Source: JADKIH01 sp031385005
GTDB lineage: Bacteria > Bacteroidota > Bacteroidia > AKYH767-A > 2013-40CM-41-45
Assembly: GCA_031385005.1 (NCBI GenBank)
Contig: JANNBB010000051.1
Coordinates: 166,854-230,853 of the forward strand
Length of the DNA stretch: 64,000 nt
Direction of reading: 5' to 3'
A program made the position numbers and the translations under genes. Under the pieces are notes generated by a model. It saw nothing but the letters and a program-made list of their open reading frames with translations. It was not told the origin of the DNA and did not search any database. Below are positions 19,321 to 29,518 of this stretch, one piece after another; the first letter of the stretch is position 1, and every line of letters starts with the position of its first letter.

Positions 19321-19719
19321 TGTGAGTTATTGCCTTTTTTGATATTCACTGATTCTTATTTCAAAGTTAATTATATTACTTAATAAAACGAATAATTTGG
19401 CAGTTATAATTTCTATTTCATTAACAAATTATTTGTTGTCCTATCGCTGAGAAATAAATGTTTTCAAAATTTGTTTATCAGGAAAAGATTGTTTCAGTTT
19501 GAGAAAATCAGTACCGAGATACTAATTTTAGTTCATCAATTCTTTCCAAATGCCTCGCACCTTTGTTCGCTTTTCTAATTTGGCTCATTTAACGAATAGG
19601 TTACCCTTGTTTACAAGCAATAAATAAAAATTAAAGAATTTAAAAGGGATTTTTATCTAAACTTTCTCCTTGTGATTTGTATATTGCGGCATATATTTAT
19701 TACACTCTACTAGTCAAAT
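19321..19719. other. Divergent intergenic region, no gene seen
   Basis: A 399-base gap between divergently oriented T9SS cargo genes. It must carry both promoters, but I could not place an exact TTTG plus TAnnTTTG pair at normal spacing. No ORF or strong hairpin is visible. Confidence 0.45.
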
Positions 19720-21993
19720 ATGAACCTTCTGACAAAATCTTTTATTCTAATTTTTCTATTACCCGGAATATATTCTTTTGCTCAATCCGGTTGCACCGAC
19801 TATCAGGCAACAAACTTTGATCCTTCAGCGATTATAAATGATGGCAGCTGCATATATCCTTATACAAGCTTACCTCTCACACTTAAATGTTATATCGACT
19901 CTATAGAAACCGGTGAAACTTCCGGAATCGTTAATCAGGATAATAATTTATGGACGCATGTTGATGACACCTACAATATTATATACCGCATAGACACTTT
20001 AACGGATTCCATCCTTCAAAGAGTGACAATAAATAATTCTTCAAACATTGATTGGGAAGATATTTCCTCCGACAGTAGTCATATATACATTGGAGATGTT
20101 GGGAACAATGATGGCAACCGGGCTAATCTGAAATTTTATAAAATATTGCAATCAGAAATCACCGATTCTTCTTCATCCGTAAATGCAAGTACCATAAATT
20201 TCAGTTATTCCGACCAAACAAATTTTAATGTCAGTCATAATAACAATTTCTATGATTGTGAAGCATTCTTTATATTGAATGACTCCATTCATATGTTTAC
20301 CAAAGGATGGGTAAATAAATGGACAAAACATTATGTACTTTCTGCAGATACAGGCATTCATGTTGCACAACTAGTCGATAGTTTCAATGTCGGTGGGTTA
20401 ATCACTTCCGCTGCAATTCAGGGAGATAGTTTGGTTGTGCTTCTCGGGCTTAATTTTTCCGGAGGTAATAATTGCTTTGTCTGGATGCTCAGCCATTTTG
20501 AAGGTTCTCAATTTTTTAGTGGAAATAAAAGAAAGTTTTCAATAGGCGGTTTCTTTATTGCCGGACAAGCCGAAGGAATTTGTTTCAAGGATGCGAATAG
20601 AGGTTATATTTCGAATGAACAATTTGGCAGCATAAGGTCTCAGCTTCGTGTGTTTGATCTTCATCCGTATCTAACGCCGGCTCCTCCGGTACCTGCTATT
20701 GCTACATCTGCAAATACTATTTATCAAAATCTGCAAGCTTGCACTGATAGCGCTAATACCACATTTACAATTTGGAATTCTTCTGCAAGCGTTGGTCAGG
20801 ATTTGTATTTTTCCATTGGCGGACTAGCTCAATGGGTCACCGCAACACCGATTTCAGATACACTTGCACCTGGCGATTCAGCAGTAATCACACTAAGTTT
20901 TATGTCAGGCACTATGACCGGTGGAGCATATAATACAAACATTTCCATTCTGTCGAACGATCCTTATCGTCCTGTGCAAAACGTTTCCGTAACGTTGAAT
21001 GTTAACTACAATCCCTGTTTAGATTTTACTTTCACGTCTGACACTTGTATCGGTGTAATAAGTTTCACAACAACTTCGATTAATATTCCAACTAATTATT
21101 TTTGGGATTTTGGGGATGGCGATACGTCTGTTTTTGCAAATCCATCGCATCCTTACTCCGTAAATGGAAACTATGTTGCCGGTTTAATCGGATGCAATGC
21201 CTATGGATGTGATACGGTTATTCAAAATGTACAAGCCATGCTCCATGGCCCGATTAGCACAAGCTGCTATCCGGTAACACAATCATACTGCTGTGGAATT
21301 GGAATCACAAATTTCAAAATCTCAGCACCAACCTTAGATGTGATCAATAATAGTTCAAATGATGCAATTGCCGGGTATGAAGATTTTACGTGTATGAGTT
21401 CGGGAACGATGTTTACTAACTATCCCTATACGCTTGTTTGTACAACTGCAACAACATTTTCAGAATTTTTAAAAGTGTGGCTCGATATGAATAATGACGG
21501 CATGCTTGATTCTGTTTCCGAAGAATTATTTTTCGATCTCGACACAGTGGCTCCGGTACATCAAGGAACGATAACGATCCCTGCATTACCGACAAATGTC
21601 TACGGTATTCCCCTGCGAATGCGAGTAGCATCCGATTATCAGCAGATTCCATTTCCCTGCCTCAACCCACAAAGTGGACAGCATGAAGATTATTCCATTA
21701 TTCTGAACCTTTCTACAGACGTGAAAAACATTTATGCAGCGCCGAATTTCAAAATATTTCCCAATCCATTTACTCAAACAACAAATATCGAGTATACACT
21801 GCTTCAACATTCGCATGTGCGATTGGATGTTTTTAATTTACTAGGGGAAAGAGTTGCTGTTGTTGTTGATTCTCAAATGCAAACATCGGGGAACTACCTT
21901 TATCAATTTATCGATAATCCGGCTGGAATTTATTTTGTTAAACTTTCAGTAAATGAAAAAACTTTTATTAAGAAGATTGTGAAAACGATTTGA
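19720..21993 (+). CDS. T9SS type A secreted protein with PKD and GEVED domains
   Basis: 757 residues. Signal peptide at 1-21. A short cysteine loop at ~24-45 (GCTDYQATNFDPSA ... DGSC) is a motif common in environmental Bacteroidota surface proteins. Residues ~46-325 look like an NHL or propeller-type domain. About 340-432 resembles a choice-of-anchor/ASH-type beta domain (SILSNDPYRPV). PKD lies at ~433-510 (YFWDFGDGDTS) and GEVED at ~520-665 (VWLDMNNDGMLDS, GQHEDYSI). The sorting domain at ~675-757 has IFPNPFTQTTNIEY and GIYFVKL. Probably a surface adhesin or scaffold. Confidence 0.88.
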   Translation: MNLLTKSFILIFLLPGIYSFAQSGCTDYQATNFDPSAIINDGSCIYPYTSLPLTLKCYIDSIETGETSGIVNQDNNLWTHVDDTYNIIYRIDTLTDSILQRVTINNSSNIDWEDISSDSSHIYIGDVGNNDGNRANLKFYKILQSEITDSSSSVNASTINFSYSDQTNFNVSHNNNFYDCEAFFILNDSIHMFTKGWVNKWTKHYVLSADTGIHVAQLVDSFNVGGLITSAAIQGDSLVVLLGLNFSGGNNCFVWMLSHFEGSQFFSGNKRKFSIGGFFIAGQAEGICFKDANRGYISNEQFGSIRSQLRVFDLHPYLTPAPPVPAIATSANTIYQNLQACTDSANTTFTIWNSSASVGQDLYFSIGGLAQWVTATPISDTLAPGDSAVITLSFMSGTMTGGAYNTNISILSNDPYRPVQNVSVTLNVNYNPCLDFTFTSDTCIGVISFTTTSINIPTNYFWDFGDGDTSVFANPSHPYSVNGNYVAGLIGCNAYGCDTVIQNVQAMLHGPISTSCYPVTQSYCCGIGITNFKISAPTLDVINNSSNDAIAGYEDFTCMSSGTMFTNYPYTLVCTTATTFSEFLKVWLDMNNDGMLDSVSEELFFDLDTVAPVHQGTITIPALPTNVYGIPLRMRVASDYQQIPFPCLNPQSGQHEDYSIILNLSTDVKNIYAAPNFKIFPNPFTQTTNIEYTLLQHSHVRLDVFNLLGERVAVVVDSQMQTSGNYLYQFIDNPAGIYFVKLSVNEKTFIKKIVKTI

Positions 21994-22277
21994 GTAAATA
22001 AAGTAAAAAGCGACTTGCTCAATTTAGCTTTCTTCTTGCCCTCCAATGGATTTCCCCTAATTCATTTGCAATAATTTATAGAATTACATATTTAGGATCC
22101 TTTTCGTTTTCCATTCTGTTTTTAATATTTTATTAAAAGAAACTCCTTTATTTAAAAAAGCCTTCCCAAAGGAATAATTGTAACTCACCATTGGGATACT
22201 TCATTCTACCAAATTAAATGGACATTTCACCAAGTATCGGCTTAATTGAGCCATATAAATACTATAAACCACAAAAG

Positions 22278-24410
22278 ATGAAAAACAAGATGAAAAATCA
22301 GAAAAACAAAAACAGGTTCATTTTATCGCTGTTTTTGTTGTTTTTAGGGTTATTCGGTGTAAAAAACCCGGCTAATGCTGAATATAGAATCGGGGGAGTC
22401 AATCTTGGAAATTTGCCTAAATATCACATGGTATTTACGCAAGGTAATGTTGATGCAAATTTGCAGGGTTCGACACGAGGATTTTTAGGTGATATTGCCA
22501 TTAACGGAATCATCGCCTCTGAAAGAACTGCAGGAAGAGTGCCATATGCAGGAACAATGTATACAAACGATGTTTCCCTTTCTGCATGGCAAAAAATAAT
22601 CAATGAAAATCCGGGGCAGTCGGGTAACTCGCTTAGAAACACCACCGAGATTAATAAGTTATCATCGGATCTTGAAAACACTTTTTCACAGATCAATTCT
22701 TTAACGGTAACACCTGGGTTTGGAAGTGTATCAGCAATATCACTCGATGGTTTAAATAAGAAGAATGGAAGAACAGAGACCTTTGTCATTAACATTACAT
22801 CCGGCTTTACCATTTCGACACTAATAAAAATAACGGGAGATGCCACTGATGTATTTATCTTCAGATGGGATTCAGATGCAAACTTCTCCAATGGTTACAA
22901 TGGCGAAGTACGATTTAAAAACGGAGGAACGTTTTTACCTCTGGGAGATTTGAAAGCCTCAAATTTTATTCATGTTGCAGGCGACATTAAATGTAGCGGT
23001 GGCGGAAACAATCCTCCTGCTCCTTATCCACAAGGTCCTCGTTACAATTCCGGACAAGGCCCATTAATAAATGGCGGATTGGATTTTACAGGCGGTGGTT
23101 TCTTTACCGGTTATTGGTTTACAACCGGTGTCCCAACAATTTTCCCGGCAGGAAAACAGCCCTATGGAGAAACAGGATCCTTATCAAATGGAATATTCGT
23201 GGGTGGTTGGTATTCTAAAACATCCAAATTCAGTCTGACTTCCGGCTCAAGCGGAGTGTATATTGCACCTCGAATCGGTACCGGTTCAATCGGCAATTTG
23301 ATATGGAACGATGCAGATGCGAATGGAATTCAAGATGAAGGAGAAACAGGAATAGCGAATGTAGTCGTCAATTTATTCTCATGCACAGGGACACTTGTTG
23401 CAACAACAACAAGCGATTTAAATGGTTCTTACTTATTTTCAAATTTAAATGCCGGGAATTATTACCTTCAATTTGTTTCATCAACCGGGAATGGATTCAC
23501 TTTATACAAAGAAGGAGATGACTCTACAGTAGATAACGATGTGATCCAGGATAATGGAATGACTGATTGTTTTACACTTCGAGACGGCGAATCTAATACC
23601 TCGATCGATGCCGGGATGAATCAAAATGCCTCGATAGGAAATTTTGTCTGGAATGACCTGAATAAAAACGGAATCCAGGATGTAGGTGAGCCGGGAATAG
23701 TGAATGCAATTATAGAAATCCGTACTTGCACCGGACAATATGTTTCATCATACAGAACGAATTACGACGGTTACTATTTGTTTACAAATATTGAACCGGG
23801 AAATTATTACCTGATATTTACCTTACCTGACGGATATGTTTTCACTTCTAAGAATCAAGGAAACAATAGTGCAACGGATAGCGATCCTGATCCTTCCAAT
23901 GGAGCCACAACTTGCTTTACATTAAATCCAAATAGTTACAATTCAAGTTACGATGCAGGAGTCATTTTAATGTCCCGTCCCAATGCACCTATAACTTTGA
24001 AAATGTCAAACAACTCATTAAAAAACAATGCGACTCCGTCTGTAATAGAAAGTGGTAGTAAAGTAATTGCTGAACCCGGAACAGATGAATTTTCATCTGC
24101 CAATACAAGCAGAATTGGATATAATGGAATCGAAAATAGATTAAATAAAATAGAAGCCCTTTCATACCCTAATCCATTTCAAACAACAACAACGCTTCAA
24201 TTCAGCAGCCCGGTTGAATCATCAAACTGCCATGTTGAAGTATATTCAGCGGATGGAAAAAAACTTGCCGAATTGTATAAAGGAAATACTGAAGCCAACA
24301 CCGTTTACACGCTAGAATGGAATGCAGGAAATTTATCAAATGGGACTTATATCTACAAAATAGTTTGTGGAGAAGTAGTCAGCTCGGGAAGATTAATACT
24401 TAACAAATAA
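22278..24410 (+). CDS. T9SS type A adhesin with choice-of-anchor-like N-domain and two SdrD-B repeats
   Basis: I chose the start at 22278 because it places the basic MKNKMKNQKNKNRF directly before the hydrophobic signal core; the frame is open upstream to an ATG at 22218. Counted from 22218, residues ~60-265 form an all-beta domain (VFTQGNVDANLQG, DVFIFRWDSDANF) resembling choice-of-anchor A or DUF3494 ice-binding-like adhesins; I cannot decide between them. Two SdrD B-like domains (~355-465 and ~470-580) each begin GxIGNLIWNDxxxNGIQD or its close variant, and bind calcium in relatives. The sorting domain (YPNPFQTTTTLQF) ends the protein. A strong terminator follows at 24491. Confidence 0.87.
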   Translation: MKNKMKNQKNKNRFILSLFLLFLGLFGVKNPANAEYRIGGVNLGNLPKYHMVFTQGNVDANLQGSTRGFLGDIAINGIIASERTAGRVPYAGTMYTNDVSLSAWQKIINENPGQSGNSLRNTTEINKLSSDLENTFSQINSLTVTPGFGSVSAISLDGLNKKNGRTETFVINITSGFTISTLIKITGDATDVFIFRWDSDANFSNGYNGEVRFKNGGTFLPLGDLKASNFIHVAGDIKCSGGGNNPPAPYPQGPRYNSGQGPLINGGLDFTGGGFFTGYWFTTGVPTIFPAGKQPYGETGSLSNGIFVGGWYSKTSKFSLTSGSSGVYIAPRIGTGSIGNLIWNDADANGIQDEGETGIANVVVNLFSCTGTLVATTTSDLNGSYLFSNLNAGNYYLQFVSSTGNGFTLYKEGDDSTVDNDVIQDNGMTDCFTLRDGESNTSIDAGMNQNASIGNFVWNDLNKNGIQDVGEPGIVNAIIEIRTCTGQYVSSYRTNYDGYYLFTNIEPGNYYLIFTLPDGYVFTSKNQGNNSATDSDPDPSNGATTCFTLNPNSYNSSYDAGVILMSRPNAPITLKMSNNSLKNNATPSVIESGSKVIAEPGTDEFSSANTSRIGYNGIENRLNKIEALSYPNPFQTTTTLQFSSPVESSNCHVEVYSADGKKLAELYKGNTEANTVYTLEWNAGNLSNGTYIYKIVCGEVVSSGRLILNK

Positions 24411-24490
24411 AAAATTATTCCAATCGATTTCTCTCCCGGTAAAAAATGATGCCGGATGACGCGCAGGTTTTACTTAATAGTAAACAAAAT

Positions 24491-24522
24491 AAACCGGCAA
24501 TGCTACTTAGCATTGCCGGTTT
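24491..24522 (+). terminator. Strong intrinsic terminator
   Basis: AAACCGGCAATGCT and AGCATTGCCGGTTT form a perfect 14-bp stem with a 4-base ACTT loop, followed by ATTTTT. It is 80 bases after the stop codon of the SdrD-B adhesin gene. Confidence 0.9.
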
Positions 24523-24560
24523 ATTTTTGAATTCCATCTAAAGAAAATTAGTATTGAAAA

Positions 24561-24740
24561 TTAATGATTAATGAAATAGCTAGTCAACTCTTTGCTGTAT
24601 AAAGTATCTGCATTCACGGTATCAACCCTATAAAGATTTTGTAAGCCAATGTTTTTAGCATATTGCCAATATTTTATTTGTGTTCCATTCGGATAACCTT
24701 TTAAAATAATAATATCACATGAAAATAAAAGTACCGCATA
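24561..24740 (-). pseudogene. Possible gene remnant (coding-like frame without a start)
   Basis: One minus-strand frame ending with TAA at 24561-24563 is open for about 60-70 codons and looks protein-like (LKGYPNGTQIKYWQYAKNIG, then LYRVDTVNAD). It has no ATG, and a stop occurs upstream. No homologue is recognised. It may be the 3' end of a decayed gene, or chance. Confidence 0.25.
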
Positions 24741-25007
24741 ATAAATGATATTTGTAAATATAAATTTAAAAATTAAAAGGTCATTATGAAATGAATATTG
24801 AAATTCTTATGTATGAGAATTGTAAAATTCTTCTTTGCCAACATTTCATGTATTTTAAACAAAAATTAGGCTTTTTAGAAAGTCATACCCTTCTTTCATC
24901 TTTATACTGATAAGCTTTGGTTGTATTAAAGAGGCAGTATAAGATTTTAAATAAAGTCATAAAAACGGAAATTAATTCCTCATATATAATTCTTTGTTTT
25001 AAATTAT

Positions 25008-25015
25008 TAGATTTG
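25008..25015 (+). promoter_or_regulatory. Putative -7 box for two-component-propeller-like T9SS gene
   Basis: TAGATTTG fits TAnnTTTG and lies 27 bases before the ATG at 25043. The nearest TTTG upstream is only 11 bases away, closer than the usual ~19. Confidence 0.35.
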
Positions 25016-25042
25016 TTTTAATTTCATTTAAATTTATGTGCC

Positions 25043-26746
25043 ATGAAAAGATTTATATTCATCACTCTTTTTATTATTTCGAATTTCAAAACACATGGCC
25101 AGGGAGTTAATCTTGCGCTTTCCAGAGATTCAATAATTATTCCGGTTAACCATTCTGATACTTTTAGAGTAGAAGTAATTCCATTTGGCGGCTTCACACA
25201 GCAAATTTCATTTCAATATTCCTGCTTAAGTGGAAATTGTTCCGGTATTAATATTAGCTTCAATCCTAATCCTGTTAATCATCCTTATATCAATGGAACT
25301 GTTGCAACAGTTGCAATAAATGGCAGTTGCATTCCAGGCGATTACTTGTTTTTAATTACCGGAGCCAATGGCCCTTTCTCTGTAAGTGAAACAATCTCTA
25401 TAAAGGCCAGACCACTTTTCTGTAACTTCTTTGATGTCCCGAATCAACAACTATTTGGTAACGGTTATTCAATTACAAAAGACAAGAGCAATAATTTGTG
25501 GTTCGGATTTGGCTCTCTTGTAAAATACGACAGGACGAATTGGACAAATTACACGACGGTAAATTCTCAATTGCCCGGTACTATTTTGAGTATGATAGCC
25601 GATTCGCTTAATGGCATTTGGATGGCAACCGTAAACGGAGTATGTCATTTTGATGGAACGTTTTGGACAATCTTTAATCCATCTAATTCCGGATTAACTA
25701 GCGCAGTTCTTTCAGATTTAACTTTTGATTTATCCGGAAATCTATGGATAAGCGCCAATAACGATCCACAAAACAATTACCAAGGTGGTGGATTATATAA
25801 ATACGATGGAACTATTTGGACACACTATGATAGTACAAACTCCCTTTTACCCAATAATAAAATAAGTTCTGTATCGATAGATAAAAACGGCACTGTATGG
25901 GCGATTTCCGACCCATACTCTTCAACTTATAACAGTATAATTAAATATGACGGTTTAACTTGGACAACTTTTAATCCGCTCAATTCCTGTTTACCCTATT
26001 TAAACAGGATTAGTAAAATTAGCTTCGACTCTCAGAATAATGCCTGGTTCACCGGAGGATACCTTTCCAACTGGCCTTCTACCCCAGAAGTCGGGGTATA
26101 CAAAATGAATAATACAGTTTTGGAAGTTTGGAATGACTCATCGTTGTCTACTTACAACCATCGTGTTTACAATAATAGTTGCTCAATTATCAGCCAGGAT
26201 AACTCTACCAATGTATCTTTTTTATCTGCAAGGGAAATAATAGTAGACCCAAATGACAATGTATATGTTGAATCAGAGTTAGGCTCCGGTGGGAATGGAC
26301 TGTTAAAATATTTTTCCGAAAATTGGGATCAATTTACTAAAATGAATTCTTCATTATTTCGAAATGCAGTTTTAGATATGTTTTATAGCGAAGACACCTT
26401 GTGGGTTACTTCCGCTCCCGATTATATTTTCGGTGGCGACCAAGTTCAATATTTTATTTGTGCCGATCAACCCATTCCTACTTTTGAGCATGAAATAAAC
26501 AATTCCGATATTCATATATTTCCTGTCCCTTCTGATGATTACTTAACTATCGAATTTGATTTGAATAAAACTTCTGAGTACTCCGTATTAACAATTTACG
26601 ATTTAAACGGTGCTTTAGTAATCCACCAAAGAATTGAATCGCAAGTAAACAAAATAGATGTTCGTAAGCTTAGTAGTGGCATGTACTTGTATTCAATAGT
26701 AAACGAACTGTCGCAAATTCACGGAAAATTTATTGTACAACGATAG
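25043..26746 (+). CDS. T9SS type A secreted protein with regulator-propeller-like repeats
   Basis: 567 residues with a signal peptide (about 1-19). After an N-terminal beta domain (~20-125), residues ~130-460 hold repeats such as NGIWMATVNGVCHFDGTFW, GNLWISANNDP and GTVWAISDP. These resemble the Reg_prop repeats of two-component sensor propellers, here in an exported protein without kinase domains. The C-terminal ~75 residues (IFPVPSDDYLTIEF ... GMYLYSI ... GKFIVQR) are a type A sorting domain. Probably an extracellular binding propeller; ligand unknown. Confidence 0.87.
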   Translation: MKRFIFITLFIISNFKTHGQGVNLALSRDSIIIPVNHSDTFRVEVIPFGGFTQQISFQYSCLSGNCSGINISFNPNPVNHPYINGTVATVAINGSCIPGDYLFLITGANGPFSVSETISIKARPLFCNFFDVPNQQLFGNGYSITKDKSNNLWFGFGSLVKYDRTNWTNYTTVNSQLPGTILSMIADSLNGIWMATVNGVCHFDGTFWTIFNPSNSGLTSAVLSDLTFDLSGNLWISANNDPQNNYQGGGLYKYDGTIWTHYDSTNSLLPNNKISSVSIDKNGTVWAISDPYSSTYNSIIKYDGLTWTTFNPLNSCLPYLNRISKISFDSQNNAWFTGGYLSNWPSTPEVGVYKMNNTVLEVWNDSSLSTYNHRVYNNSCSIISQDNSTNVSFLSAREIIVDPNDNVYVESELGSGGNGLLKYFSENWDQFTKMNSSLFRNAVLDMFYSEDTLWVTSAPDYIFGGDQVQYFICADQPIPTFEHEINNSDIHIFPVPSDDYLTIEFDLNKTSEYSVLTIYDLNGALVIHQRIESQVNKIDVRKLSSGMYLYSIVNELSQIHGKFIVQR

Positions 26747-27100
26747 GCCTGCGCTCGACATTGTCTTAATAAAGCAATGCTATCTCAAATACTTTCCTTC
26801 CGTCCATGCGTGACTACGTCGCCATACTCACCTAAGTCCTGATTTTCCGATCGAGCAACTTTCCTTCGCTCGTTGTAGTCTCAAACAAAAAGGATTAAGT
26901 GTTGGCTTAGGTACGTAAGCAAAAGTAGTCACCCATGGGATTCCCAAAACGAATTGAAAAAACATTACTTGATTAAAACTAAGGCAAGCGAGGGATGATT
27001 TTATGAATAACTGTATATCGATTTTTTATATAGTATAAAACAAATATTTAATAACTTTAATTTACTTTCACAAAATCACTGAAATCAATTAAAATCGTTT
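26747..27100. repeat. Intergenic region with degenerate dispersed repeat
   Basis: This 354-base gap holds CCATGCGTGACTACGTCGC at 26804-26822. The same 19 bases occur inverted at 63012-63030. A partly matching inverted copy (GTAGTCACCCATGG) is found near 26925-26938, so the segment is an imperfect palindrome. The local base composition is GC-richer than its surroundings. No ORF is credible here. Confidence 0.55.
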
Positions 27101-28723
27101 ATGAATAACAATTTTCATCGTTTGTCCAAAAAACTCCGAGAGATAGCCAACCATTTCGACGCCGAAAGCAATGCTTTAAAAATATCTATCATAAAAGATA
27201 TGGCAGGTAACCGAATTCCATTTACCGGTGCCTTAACTTCTTACTTTGAAACCCTATTGTTTATAATGGCTCTTCCACCGGATAAAAAAACATTTGATCT
27301 GTCAGAAAGAGAAGTATTGCGACTGACAAAAATATTAGATAAGCAAACGGAAAAAACAAAGGAGTTATTCGTGAACTCCGGCATTCCTTTTACCGGTTAC
27401 CGTGCCGCTTTTTCCCATGATTGCACTCGCTGGTTACTCTCCCATCCAGATTGCAAAATATCAATTCATAAAATTGAAAATACAACTTTTGATTTAAGCG
27501 AAGTGTTGAAAGTTACTCTTCCTACTCAGGAAAGAAGTGAAACTACTGCCGGATTTACCAATGAGGAATTGCTGATGCAATTGATGCCGGATAAAAAATC
27601 ACAACTTTCATATATCATCAATGAGTTAAGCCGTTTGGATAATCTGCCATATATTAAAGATCACTATTACGATGGACTTGGATTACAAACAGACGTGATC
27701 CCGAAAAACAAATCTCTCTCCAAAGCTTTCAACAGAATTGAAATACCGGAAATTTTTTATCATACTGATTTAGTAAAACATTTTGAAATAGAGGCATTAC
27801 TAAATAAGAAGTTGCCTCCTGAAGCTATATTGACAGAAGAGGATAAAAGAAATCTAATTCGGGTAATTAAAAACTCAATGGCCATGACAGAAAGAGAAAC
27901 CGATCCGGCTACGTATCTGAAAGAAGATAGTCTTCGTTTATTTCATCTTGAGAGAGGCGTGTCCATTGCCATTTACGGAATGCCTCAACCCCGTCAATTG
28001 CCGATGGAATCATACATTGGTTATACTCTTTTCAAAAATGGATATCCGGCCGCTTATGCAGGTGGATGGGTATTCGGTTGGCGGTCTGATTACGGTTTAA
28101 ATATTTACGACCAGTTCCGTGGAGGAGAATCTGCTTTTATGGTAGCGCAGGTATTGCGGCTCTATCGTCAGCTTTTTAATGTAAATTATTTTCAGGTGGA
28201 AGCTTCGCAATTTGGATTGGATAGCCCCGAAGGAATCGCAACCGGTGTTTTCTGGTTTTACCACAAACTTGGTTTCAGACCGCTAAATGCTAAGCTCAGG
28301 TTATTGGCTAAATCAGAATTTCAAAAAATCAAATCACAAAAGGGATATCGATCACCTGAGAAAATATTATTGAAGTTTACCGAAGACGATATTTTTCTAA
28401 AGCTTGGCAAAAGTGTACAACCCGGAGTCTATGATATCACCTCCAAGATTAAAAAAATGATACTGAATAAATATAAAGGAGATAGTCAGCGCGCGGAACA
28501 AACATGTGTAAAAGATTTTCTGGTAAAAACTATCGGCAAAGACTCCTTTACAAATGAAGAACATGAAGTATTGAAGGAAGTTGCTTTGTGGGCTTCTGCT
28601 ATGAATATTACTGATCAAAATAAATTGAACATCATGCTTCAGATGGTTAAACTCAAACCTGCTGATGAATATAAATATCAGGAGCAGTTGCGTTTATTTT
28701 TTGGAGATGATTACAATAAATAA
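27101..28723 (+). CDS. Conserved hypothetical protein with GNAT-like region
   Basis: 540 residues, soluble, no signal peptide. Residues ~300-395 resemble an acyltransferase (GNAT-like) core: IGYTLFKNGYPAAYAGGWVFGW, then NIYDQFRGGESAFM, LYRQLFNVNYFQV and GVFWFYHKLGFRPL. The last piece resembles the terminal GNAT strand, and RGGES could bind a cofactor phosphate. The N-terminal ~290 residues are helical and unrecognised. The gene ends base-to-base against the 2OG-oxygenase gene on the other strand. Acyltransferase activity is inference from pattern only. Confidence 0.7.
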   Translation: MNNNFHRLSKKLREIANHFDAESNALKISIIKDMAGNRIPFTGALTSYFETLLFIMALPPDKKTFDLSEREVLRLTKILDKQTEKTKELFVNSGIPFTGYRAAFSHDCTRWLLSHPDCKISIHKIENTTFDLSEVLKVTLPTQERSETTAGFTNEELLMQLMPDKKSQLSYIINELSRLDNLPYIKDHYYDGLGLQTDVIPKNKSLSKAFNRIEIPEIFYHTDLVKHFEIEALLNKKLPPEAILTEEDKRNLIRVIKNSMAMTERETDPATYLKEDSLRLFHLERGVSIAIYGMPQPRQLPMESYIGYTLFKNGYPAAYAGGWVFGWRSDYGLNIYDQFRGGESAFMVAQVLRLYRQLFNVNYFQVEASQFGLDSPEGIATGVFWFYHKLGFRPLNAKLRLLAKSEFQKIKSQKGYRSPEKILLKFTEDDIFLKLGKSVQPGVYDITSKIKKMILNKYKGDSQRAEQTCVKDFLVKTIGKDSFTNEEHEVLKEVALWASAMNITDQNKLNIMLQMVKLKPADEYKYQEQLRLFFGDDYNK

Positions 28724-29380
28724 TCATCCACGCTTTATATTCATCTGAAATGTTTTCCAGTCTACTCCTATCCTGAATGTCTGATACAAACGTACATCAT
28801 CTATTGCTGAACCATAATGTTTAGTAGCCGAATGGAGCGCACCTGATGGATAGGCAACAAGGCGGTTAAAACGATACCCAATCCTGTCCATTTCTACCCA
28901 CTTACTTCTTTGTTTTGTATCGGCTTCAAACATATTCCGTATATCATTCACTTTCATTTTCAGGCGGCGGCCATCCTCCGCTGTCGGTGGATCACACAAG
29001 CCCGTTTTCTTATGCATCCACAAAGATGTTCCGCAATCAAATGGTAAATCGGGTGTCAGGTAAACCAATGCTGTAATGTCGTCATGCGGATAATCGGAAT
29101 GTACACCGGGTACTTCTTTGTGTTTTCCTTTTGCATAACCAAAATAAAATACGCCGTTCTCATCGTTTGGATCCTTATCCCAACGATTAATTTTTATACC
29201 TAGAATTTTTTCCAACTTTTGTTTAACACCGGGTTCATGATATACATTCCGGCTGCGAAAACCGGTGTAATTTTTCGGTTCATGATAGTTTGCATTCAAT
29301 GCTTCTTTATATACTTTCAGAGGATCATCATAAAAATCATCCTTGACAATTATAAAACGTTGGTAATTAATAATACTCAT
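28724..29380 (-). CDS. 2OG-Fe(II) oxygenase-like protein
   Basis: I chose the start at 29380 (MSIINYQRF), giving 218 residues; the frame opens further upstream at 29428 but adds no clear domain. In the longer numbering, the iron site is H110-S-D112 (GVHSDYPHDD) with a distal H199 (GALHSATKHYG), and R213 or R219 (VRLYQTFRI) is a candidate 2-oxoglutarate-binding Arg. Strands LVYLTPDLPFDCGTSLW complete a jelly-roll fold. It resembles DUF6445-type uncharacterised oxygenases. Substrate unknown. It is tail-to-tail with the GNAT-like gene with no bases between stops. Confidence 0.8.
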   Translation of the reverse strand: MSIINYQRFIIVKDDFYDDPLKVYKEALNANYHEPKNYTGFRSRNVYHEPGVKQKLEKILGIKINRWDKDPNDENGVFYFGYAKGKHKEVPGVHSDYPHDDITALVYLTPDLPFDCGTSLWMHKKTGLCDPPTAEDGRRLKMKVNDIRNMFEADTKQRSKWVEMDRIGYRFNRLVAYPSGALHSATKHYGSAIDDVRLYQTFRIGVDWKTFQMNIKRG

Positions 29381-29518
29381 TTGTTTTTCATTATTTCTAA
29401 TCAAAGAAACTAAAGTTTCAACCAACAACCTAAAAAAAATTGAAGCTAAAAAAGGAAAGGTTTATCCGAGACAAATTTTAAAAATCGAAGAATTGAAACA
29501 AGAAAAAACAGCCGATAA

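Noticed and set aside
22424..22891. 155-residue minus-strand ORF
   Set aside because: Antisense to the well-supported SdrD-B adhesin gene; no signal peptide or domain.
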